Assembly (NCBI RefSeq): GCF_025836975.1
Contig: NZ_CP107548.1
Coordinates: forward strand, 1,922,001 to 1,986,000
DNA: 64,000 bases
Direction: 5' to 3'
From: Pollutimonas sp. M17
GTDB lineage: Bacteria; Pseudomonadota; Gammaproteobacteria; Burkholderiales; Burkholderiaceae_B
The notes below the pieces were generated by a model. The model did not search any database, was not told the origin of the DNA, and was given only the letters and a program-made list of their open reading frames with translations. The translations under genes and the position numbers were made by a program. Shown here piece by piece: positions 58,214 to 64,000 of this stretch. Numbering within the stretch: the stretch's first letter is position 1; every line of letters starts with the position of its first letter.

Positions 58214-59120
58214 GTTTCTGTCCTTCGGCGGCGTCCTGGACCAGCAGGGAAACCAGTTCCTTGGCGAACACCGGCAGTTTGTCGAACTGCCGCACACAGA
58301 TGTGCAGCCGTCTCAAGGCCCACGAATCGTTCAGGGAAACGATCTTCAGGGGCATTTCCTTTACATAGCGGCGGGCGGCCGACTCGGGTATGACCCCTAT
58401 GCCGACATGGGCGGCAATCATGCGGCAGGCGGCCTCGAAATTGCTGACCTCGACCCGGAAGCGCAGCACCCTGCCCAGGTCGTCGGCCGCCTGCAGCAAA
58501 AAGGCATGGATGGCGCTGGTCTCGTGCAGGCCGACGTAATCGTAGGTCAGCGTATCGTCGAAGTCGACGGCTTCACTGCCGGCCAGGGGATGGTCCCTGT
58601 GCGTCACCAGCACCAGGCGGTCGCTGCGGTAGGGAAGGAATTCGATGTTCTCGCCGCCGCCGGCCTGCGCGGTGATGCCGATGTCGGCCGACCCGTCCGC
58701 CACCGCCTTGACCACCAGGTAACTGAGCCTTTCGCGCAGCTCGACGTTCACGTCGCGGTGCGCGCCCAGGTAGGCGGCCAGGATGTTGGGCATGAATTCG
58801 TTCATGGCGGTGGTGTTGGCGCACACCCGGACCCGGCCCTTGACCCCGCTGGCGTATTCCTGGATGTCGCCGCGCAGGTGTTCCAGCTGGCGCAGCACGA
58901 CGCGCGCATGCCGCACGAAGGCCTCGCCCGACGGGGTCAGGGTGACCCCCTGGCTGTTGCGGTAGAAAAGCGCGGTGCCCAGGTGGGCCTCAAGGTTCTT
59001 GACCCGGTTGCTGGCGGCCGGCAAGGACAGGAAGGAGCGCTCGGCGCCGCGGGTCATGCTTTGCGCGGTGGCGACGTTCACCATCAACTGCATATCCGTT
59101 AAATCAAAATGCATCGCCAT
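58206..59120 (-). CDS. LysR-family transcriptional regulator
   Basis: 304 aa from the ATG at 59120 (an ATG six bases later is equally possible). HTH MQLMVNVATAQSMTRGAERSFLSLPAASNRVKNLEAHLGTALF with VTLTPSGEAFVRHARVVLRQ; effector domain from about residue 90. Divergent from the acyl-CoA dehydrogenase gene and presumably its regulator. Two AATTGGCAA repeats 30 bp apart lie in the shared promoter region. Its stop overlaps rdgB. Confidence 0.9.
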   Translation of the reverse strand: MAMHFDLTDMQLMVNVATAQSMTRGAERSFLSLPAASNRVKNLEAHLGTALFYRNSQGVTLTPSGEAFVRHARVVLRQLEHLRGDIQEYASGVKGRVRVCANTTAMNEFMPNILAAYLGAHRDVNVELRERLSYLVVKAVADGSADIGITAQAGGGENIEFLPYRSDRLVLVTHRDHPLAGSEAVDFDDTLTYDYVGLHETSAIHAFLLQAADDLGRVLRFRVEVSNFEAACRMIAAHVGIGVIPESAARRYVKEMPLKIVSLNDSWALRRLHICVRQFDKLPVFAKELVSLLVQDAAEGQKHE

Positions 59121-59137
59121 GCGGACATTCTCTTCAA

Positions 59138-59176
59138 AATTGGCAAACCCCCGCTTAAGCAAGCAATAATTGGCAA
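59138..59176. promoter_or_regulatory. AATTGGCAA direct repeats, candidate regulator site
   Basis: AATTGGCAA at 59138-59146 and again at 59168-59176, a 30-bp (three helical turns) direct repeat, between the divergent LysR and acyl-CoA dehydrogenase genes. GCTTAAGC lies between them. Confidence 0.45.
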
Positions 59177-59236
59177 GCCTGCGGCGTTCAGGCAAAGTAA
59201 GGGCTATCTATTGTAATAAACCCGGACATCCCCATC

Positions 59237-60397
59237 ATGACGCAGGACACACCCGCCTTTCAGGACATACGCGACGCGATCCGCGACCTTTGCGCCCAGT
59301 TTCCGCCGGAATACTTCCGCAAGATAGACGACGAGCGCGGTTATCCCGAAGAATTCGTCAACACCCTGACCGAAGCGGGATGGCTGGCGGCGCTGATCCC
59401 CGAGGAATACGGCGGTTCAGGCCTGAGCCTGACCGAAGCTTCGGTCATCATGGAGGAAATCAACCGCAATGGCGGCAACTCCGGAGTATGCCACGGCCAG
59501 ATGTACAACATGGGCACCTTGCTGCGTCATGGTTCGGCCGAACAGAAAAAAGCCTATCTGCCCCGCATCGCCAGCGGCGAACTGCGCCTGCAGTCCATGG
59601 GCGTGACCGAGCCCACGACCGGCACGGACACGACCAGAATCAAGACCATCGCCGTCAAGCAGGGCGACCGCTACGTCATCAACGGTCAGAAAGTCTGGAT
59701 TTCCCGCATACAGCATTCCGACCTGATGATATTGCTGGCACGCACCACGCCGCTGGATCAGGTCAAGAAGAAATCCGAAGGCATGTCCATCTTCCTGGTC
59801 GACCTGCACCAGGCCATCGGGCACGGCATGGAGGTGCGCCCCATTCCCAATATGGTCAACCACGAAACCAACGAGCTCTTCTTCGACAATCTGGAAATCC
59901 CCGCCGAGAACCTGATCGGCGAGGAAGGCAAGGGCTTCAAATACATACTGGACGGGCTGAACGCGGAACGCACGCTGATTGCGGCGGAATGCATAGGCGA
60001 CGGACACTGGTTCATCGACAAGGTCACGGCCTACGCAAAGGAACGCATCGTATTCAACCGCCCCATCGGGCAGAACCAGGGCGTGCAGTTTCCCATCGCC
60101 AGGGCGCACATCAATATCGAGGCCGCCAGCCTGATGCGCTTCGAAGCCTGCCGCCTGTACGACGCGCACAAGCCCTGCGGCGCACAGGCCAATATGGCCA
60201 AGCTGCTGGCCGCCGACGCATCGTGGGAGGCCGCCAACGCCTGCCTGCAATTCCATGGCGGCTTCGGCTTCGCCAACGAATACGACATCGAGCGCAAGTT
60301 CCGCGAGACAAGGCTCTACCAGGTCGCGCCCATTTCCACCAACCTGATTCTTTCCTATGTGGCCGAGCACGTCCTGGGCCTGCCACGATCCTTCTGA
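59237..60397 (+). CDS. Acyl-CoA dehydrogenase family protein (atypical catalytic site)
   Basis: 386 aa, full-length ACAD fold. FAD/substrate segment LQSMGVTEPTTGTDTTRIKTIAVKQGDRYVINGQKVWISRI and CLQFHGGFGFANEYDIERKFRETRLYQVAPIST are conserved. The usual catalytic Glu (Glu376 of MCAD, in YEGT) is Pro365 here. Glu244 in DGLNAERTLIAA aligns with the alternative catalytic Glu of isovaleryl-CoA dehydrogenase and may serve instead. Followed after 52 bp by an MmgE/PrpD gene. Substrate unknown; a branched or dicarboxylic acyl-CoA is plausible. Confidence 0.9.
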   Translation: MTQDTPAFQDIRDAIRDLCAQFPPEYFRKIDDERGYPEEFVNTLTEAGWLAALIPEEYGGSGLSLTEASVIMEEINRNGGNSGVCHGQMYNMGTLLRHGSAEQKKAYLPRIASGELRLQSMGVTEPTTGTDTTRIKTIAVKQGDRYVINGQKVWISRIQHSDLMILLARTTPLDQVKKKSEGMSIFLVDLHQAIGHGMEVRPIPNMVNHETNELFFDNLEIPAENLIGEEGKGFKYILDGLNAERTLIAAECIGDGHWFIDKVTAYAKERIVFNRPIGQNQGVQFPIARAHINIEAASLMRFEACRLYDAHKPCGAQANMAKLLAADASWEAANACLQFHGGFGFANEYDIERKFRETRLYQVAPISTNLILSYVAEHVLGLPRSF

Positions 60398-60449
60398 CAG
60401 CCTCTTTTTGCACATAACACAGCGCATGTCCGACATGCCGGAGACGACC

Positions 60450-61799
60450 ATGAATCATCCCAGCGCAGAGCTTGCCGAATTCGCCGTTCAACTGACGTAC
60501 GACGACATCCCCGCCGATGTGCTGCGCCGCACCGAGGACCTGATGCTCGACTGCCTGGCATCGGTGCTTGCCGGCTCCAGCGCCCGTCCCGTACAAGCCA
60601 TGGCCAAGCTGGCGGACACCATGGGGCCTGCCAGCGGCCCGTCTGAAAACATGGTGACGCGGAAAACGACCAGCCCCCTGTTCGCGGCCATGGTCAATGC
60701 GGCGGCGGCGCACATGGTGGAACAGGACGACGTCCACAATGGATCCGTGTTCCATCCGGCCACGGTCATCTTCCCGCCCGCCATCGCCGTGGCGCAGGCG
60801 CTGGGACGATCGGGCAGGGACCTGCTGGTCGCCTCGGTGGCCGGCTACGAAATCGGCATCCGCGTCGGTGAATTCCTGGGCCGCTCGCACTACAAGATTT
60901 TCCATACCACCGGCACCGCGGGCCCCTTGGCCGCGGCCGTGGCGGTGGGCAAGCTGCTCAACCTGGACAAGCAGCAGATGCTGCACGCCCTGGGGTCGGC
61001 CGGCACGCAATCCGCGGGCTTGTGGGAATTCCTGCGCGACGCCGCCGACTCCAAGCAGCTTCATACGTCCAAGGCCGCCGTCAATGGCCTGATCGCGGCC
61101 TATCTGGCGCACGATGGCTTCACGGGCGCACAGCGCATACTGGAAGGCCCGCAAGGCCTGGCAGCCGGCATGTCCACCGATGCGGATCCAGCCAGGCTGA
61201 CCGACAGGCTGGGATCGCGCTGGACAGTGCTGGAGACCTCGTTCAAGTACCACGCCTCATGCCGCCATACCCACCCGGCCGCGGACGCGCTGCAACAGGT
61301 GCTCCGGTCGCGGCACATCAAGGCCAGCGACATTGCGTCGGTCGTCGCGCATGTGCATCAGGGCGCCATCGATGTCCTGGGGCCGGTCGTGGATCCCGCG
61401 ACCGTGCATCAATCCAAGTTTTCCATGGGAACGGTACTGGGCCTGATCGCGCTTCACGATCGCGCGGGCCTGCCGGAATTCGACGCGGCGCTGGACGATC
61501 CCGCCGTCGCGGAATTCCGCGGGCGGGTCAGCATGGAGCTGGACAGCGAGGTCGACGCGGCCTATCCGGCGCAATGGATAGGCAAGGTGACGGTGCAAAC
61601 CCGCGACGGGCGAAGTTTCTCCGCCCGTGTCGACGAACCCAAGGGCGATCCCGGCAATACGCTGTCGCGCGAAGAACTGGAAGACAAGGCGCTGCGCCTG
61701 GGCACCTACCGCAATGCCGCCAGCCCCGGCGAAGTGCAGGCGCTGATCCAGCGCATCTGGACCTTGGCCGATACCGAAATGGTGGGCCGCCTGGTCTGA
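60450..61799 (+). CDS. MmgE/PrpD family protein
   Basis: 449 aa from the ATG at 60450 (GGAGACGACC upstream); two in-frame ATGs lie up to 24 bases earlier. Motifs: ADVLRRTEDLMLDCLASVLAGSSARPV, HMVEQDDVHNGSVFHPATVIFPPAIAVAQALG and TSFKYHASCRHTHPAADAL are those of 2-methylcitrate dehydratase/aconitate-decarboxylase superfamily. Best called a dehydratase or decarboxylase of unknown substrate, since PrpC/PrpB are absent. Co-transcribed with the acyl-CoA dehydrogenase. Confidence 0.92.
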   Translation: MNHPSAELAEFAVQLTYDDIPADVLRRTEDLMLDCLASVLAGSSARPVQAMAKLADTMGPASGPSENMVTRKTTSPLFAAMVNAAAAHMVEQDDVHNGSVFHPATVIFPPAIAVAQALGRSGRDLLVASVAGYEIGIRVGEFLGRSHYKIFHTTGTAGPLAAAVAVGKLLNLDKQQMLHALGSAGTQSAGLWEFLRDAADSKQLHTSKAAVNGLIAAYLAHDGFTGAQRILEGPQGLAAGMSTDADPARLTDRLGSRWTVLETSFKYHASCRHTHPAADALQQVLRSRHIKASDIASVVAHVHQGAIDVLGPVVDPATVHQSKFSMGTVLGLIALHDRAGLPEFDAALDDPAVAEFRGRVSMELDSEVDAAYPAQWIGKVTVQTRDGRSFSARVDEPKGDPGNTLSREELEDKALRLGTYRNAASPGEVQALIQRIWTLADTEMVGRLV

Positions 61800-61827
61800 A
61801 CCCGCAACAAGCGGCGCTGGGCGGCTC

Positions 61828-62577
61828 CTAGCCGCCCAGCGCCTGCTTCTGCAAGCCGATCAATTCGGCAATGCCGTCTTGCGCCAGGTCCAGCAAAGTG
61901 TCCAGTTCGCTGCGCCGGAATGTCTGCCCTTCGGCGGTGCCCTGCACCTCAACGAAGTCTCCGGCGCCCGTCATGACGATATTCATGTCGGCGCCGCAGC
62001 CCGAATCCTCGATGTAATCCAGGTCCAGCACCGCCTGCCCGTTCACCAGCCCCACCGATACGGCGGCGACATGATCCCGCAAAGGGTTGACGGCGACCAG
62101 GCCCTGCCCCGCCAGCTTGCGGCTGGCGATCGCGGCGGCAACCCAGGCGCCCGTAATGCTGGCGCAACGGGTTCCGCCATCGGCCTGCAGCACGTCGCAA
62201 TCCAGATGCAGGGTTCGTTCTCCCAGGGCGGTCAGGTCGAACACCGCGCGCAGGCTGCGTCCGATGAGGCGCTGGATTTCCTGGGTCCGGCCGCTTTGCT
62301 TGCCACGGGCCGCCTCGCGATCGGAGCGCGTATGCGTGGAGCGCGGCAGCATGCCGTACTCCGCGGTTACCCAGCCCTGCCCCCTGCCTTTCAGGAAGGG
62401 AGGCACCTTTTCCAGGACACTGGCGTTGCAAAGCACATGGGTATCCCCGGCCTTGACGAGGACGGAGCCTTCGGCATGCCGGGTATAGCCCACCTCCAGC
62501 GAGAACGGACGCAATTGGGCCGGCCGGCGCCCCGACGGACGGGAGGCGGAAGAGGAAGGCGGGCGGGATTCGGACAA
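61828..62577 (-). CDS. rph: Ribonuclease PH
   Basis: 249 aa from a TTG at 62577, supported by TAGGAG six bases upstream and no earlier [73 protein letters not shown] and [23 protein letters not shown] are the RNase PH signatures. Phosphorolytic 3-prime trimming of tRNA. Divergent from yicC. Separated from rdgB by a three-gene insertion (58206-61799). Confidence 0.95.
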   Translation of the reverse strand: MSESRPPSSSASRPSGRRPAQLRPFSLEVGYTRHAEGSVLVKAGDTHVLCNASVLEKVPPFLKGRGQGWVTAEYGMLPRSTHTRSDREAARGKQSGRTQEIQRLIGRSLRAVFDLTALGERTLHLDCDVLQADGGTRCASITGAWVAAAIASRKLAGQGLVAVNPLRDHVAAVSVGLVNGQAVLDLDYIEDSGCGADMNIVMTGAGDFVEVQGTAEGQTFRRSELDTLLDLAQDGIAELIGLQKQALGG

Positions 62578-62701
62578 GGAAGACTCCTACGGTTCAAGGG
62601 ACAATACGGTGGATTCTCTCATGAAGCGCGGCCGGTGCGCGAAGGCGAGCCCGGAGCCGGCATACAATGGGGCCTTTCCAATCGCACACAGGACTTCGTT
62701 C

Positions 62702-63631
62702 ATGATCCGTAGCATGACCGCCTTCGGCAGCGCACGCGCCGAATCCGAGCAAGGCAGCGTCACCGTCGAGTTTCGCAGCGTCAACAGCCGGTTTCTGGAC
62801 GTCAACTTTCGCCTGCCGGAAGACCTGCGCATGGCCGAGGGACTGATCCGGGAACAACTGGGCCAGGCCGTCAAGCGCGGCAAAGTGGAAATCCGCGTCA
62901 ACTACAACCGCGCTCCCGCGTCGGCTTCGGCCACGCTGGATGAACACTATCTCTCCATCGTCGCCGGCCAGTTGCAGGCCGCAAGGCGCATCGTTCCCGA
63001 CGTCCCCGCCCCGCGGCTGTCCGAGCTGCTGTCCGGAGCCGGAAGCAGGGACGACAACGCCTTCGACCCGGAAATCTGGTTGGGAATGTGCTCGGAGGCC
63101 ACCACCCACGCGCTCGACGAGCTGCAGGCCGCCCGCGAGCGCGAAGGCCGGCGGCTGGCCGACATGATGCTGGACTGCGCCCGCGACGTGGGCCTTATCG
63201 TTGAGCAGGTGGCGCAAGAGCTGCCCGGGCTGCTGGCCGAGCACCAGGAAAAAATCGCCACCAAGCTGCGCGACGCATTGATGGCGGCCAGCCCGGACGG
63301 CTTTGCGCAGATCAGCGGCACTGAACTGTCGGCGCGCATCGCGCAAGAGGCATCCCTGTTCTCCCTGCGCATCGACGTTGCCGAAGAGCTCTCTCGCCTG
63401 CGATCACATATCGCGGAACTTGAGCATTTGCTGCGCACCGGCCAGGCCGGCGGCAAGGACAAGAAGAACAGCGGCAGCGCCGGCAAGCGCCTGGACTTCC
63501 TGTTCCAGGAAATGAACCGCGAGGCCAATACCCTGGGATCCAAGGCCAGCGCGCTGAGCGTCACCCGCGCAGCCATCGACCTGAAGCTGCTGATCGAGCA
63601 GATGCGCGAACAGGCGCAGAACATCGAATAG
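62702..63631 (+). CDS. yicC: YicC/YloC-family endoribonuclease
   Basis: 309 aa from the ATG at 62702 (MIRSMTAFGSARAESEQGSVTVEFRSVNSRFLD is the YicC N-terminus). C-terminal DUF1732 region with KRLDFLFQEMNREANTLGSKAS and a final helix LKLLIEQMREQAQNIE. E. coli YicC is an endoribonuclease that affects sRNA stability. An in-frame extension to 62609 is less likely. gmk, which often follows yicC, is not present. Confidence 0.94.
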   Translation: MIRSMTAFGSARAESEQGSVTVEFRSVNSRFLDVNFRLPEDLRMAEGLIREQLGQAVKRGKVEIRVNYNRAPASASATLDEHYLSIVAGQLQAARRIVPDVPAPRLSELLSGAGSRDDNAFDPEIWLGMCSEATTHALDELQAAREREGRRLADMMLDCARDVGLIVEQVAQELPGLLAEHQEKIATKLRDALMAASPDGFAQISGTELSARIAQEASLFSLRIDVAEELSRLRSHIAELEHLLRTGQAGGKDKKNSGSAGKRLDFLFQEMNREANTLGSKASALSVTRAAIDLKLLIEQMREQAQNIE

Positions 63632-63677
63632 CCCTCCCGGCCGTTGCTACTTCATCAAACGGCTTGAGGCCGGGGGT

Positions 63678-64000
63678 TCAGGGTTGAAAAGCCGCAAGCA
63701 GTGACTGGACCATTGCTTGCAACTGCGCCGCCGGATCCTGTTGTTCGGTATCGAGCACGACCAGCCGTCCACCCGCATCGGCGATGGCCTTCCGGATGGC
63801 GGCCGGGGGCTCGCGGTGATGCAGCACCACTTTCACGCCCAGCGCCTTGATTCGATCGCCGAAGCCGTCCAGCTCCGCGGCGCTCCATTCCTCATCGGGA
63901 CGCGCATCGCGCAAGGCCATGTCCAGGTTCAGGCCGGCCACAAAATAATCCAGGCGGTCGGACAAGGACGCCACGGAGACGTCGTCCAGCAAGGCAAGCT
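63678..64000 (-). CDS. Metal ABC transporter substrate-binding protein, C-terminal fragment
   Basis: The frame is open to the window edge; about 107 C-terminal residues are visible and the start lies beyond 64000. DRIKALGVKVVLHHREPPAAIRKAIADAGGRLVVLDTEQQDPAAQLQAMVQSLLAAF resembles the end of ZnuA-type zinc/manganese-binding proteins. Converges on yicC, 46 bp away. Identity is tentative because metal-ligand His residues of the N-terminal part are not visible. Confidence 0.6.
   Translation of the reverse strand, partial: LALLDDVSVASLSDRLDYFVAGLNLDMALRDARPDEEWSAAELDGFGDRIKALGVKVVLHHREPPAAIRKAIADAGGRLVVLDTEQQDPAAQLQAMVQSLLAAFQP

Overview
The window is dense, GC-rich betaproteobacterial chromosome. 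It most resembles Burkholderiales of the Alcaligenaceae type (Bordetella, Achromobacter, Pusillimonas relatives). The reasons are a Bug/TctC solute receptor, a recG-oxyR-dps block, a glnA-ntrB-ntrC block, yicC/rph/rdgB/hemW housekeeping genes, an oxidative pentose-phosphate pair, and many LysR and GntR regulators beside small catabolic operons. Family-level placement is inference. I see no tRNA, rRNA, CRISPR array, insertion sequence or prophage gene.

Layout: 0-4 kb has a FAH-fold hydrolase plus Bug receptor operon facing its GntR regulator, with two identical operator palindromes, then an AhpD-like protein and an FMN reductase. 4-6 kb has acylphosphatase, cytochrome c and a chromate transporter. 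6-12 kb is a sugar block: GH15 glucoamylase/trehalase-like enzyme, universal stress protein with an FNR-type promoter, PQQ sugar dehydrogenase, zwf and gnd. 12-18 kb has a redoxin, slipin/NfeD, DUF488, fumC and an Epd-like dehydrogenase. 18-26 kb has mmsA facing a LysR gene, a three-gene glycerate/hydroxypyruvate operon, an S9 peptidase and a GST.

26-37 kb is transport: livKHMGF, proC and ugpBAEC, the last behind a three-unit Pho-box-like repeat. 37-41 kb is more accessory: GNAT, YdeI and VOC proteins and a 472-aa protein with PD-(D/E)XK nuclease features, behind a strikingly AT-rich tract and a ~224-bp imperfect palindrome. 41-47 kb has an orphan LivJ-type binding protein, dps, oxyR, recG, ridA and fpr. 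47-52 kb is fbpABC ferric uptake behind a Fur-like box, then a PagL lipid A deacylase. 52-58 kb is ntrC, ntrB and glnA behind a textbook sigma-54 promoter with NtrC sites, then hemW and rdgB. A LysR / acyl-CoA dehydrogenase / MmgE-PrpD module lies between rdgB and rph. yicC and a truncated metal-binding receptor close the window.

Main observations: two separate ~220-bp multi-block intergenic palindromes of unknown function; the PD-(D/E)XK-like gene in an AT-rich setting; a terminator-like hairpin between the binding-protein gene and the first permease gene in three unrelated ABC operons; an acyl-CoA dehydrogenase with proline at the usual catalytic-Glu position; and several good regulatory sites (Pho, Fur, FNR, NtrC/sigma-54, GntR). 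I found no complete novel multi-gene system. The nuclease-like gene and the large palindromes are the best leads.
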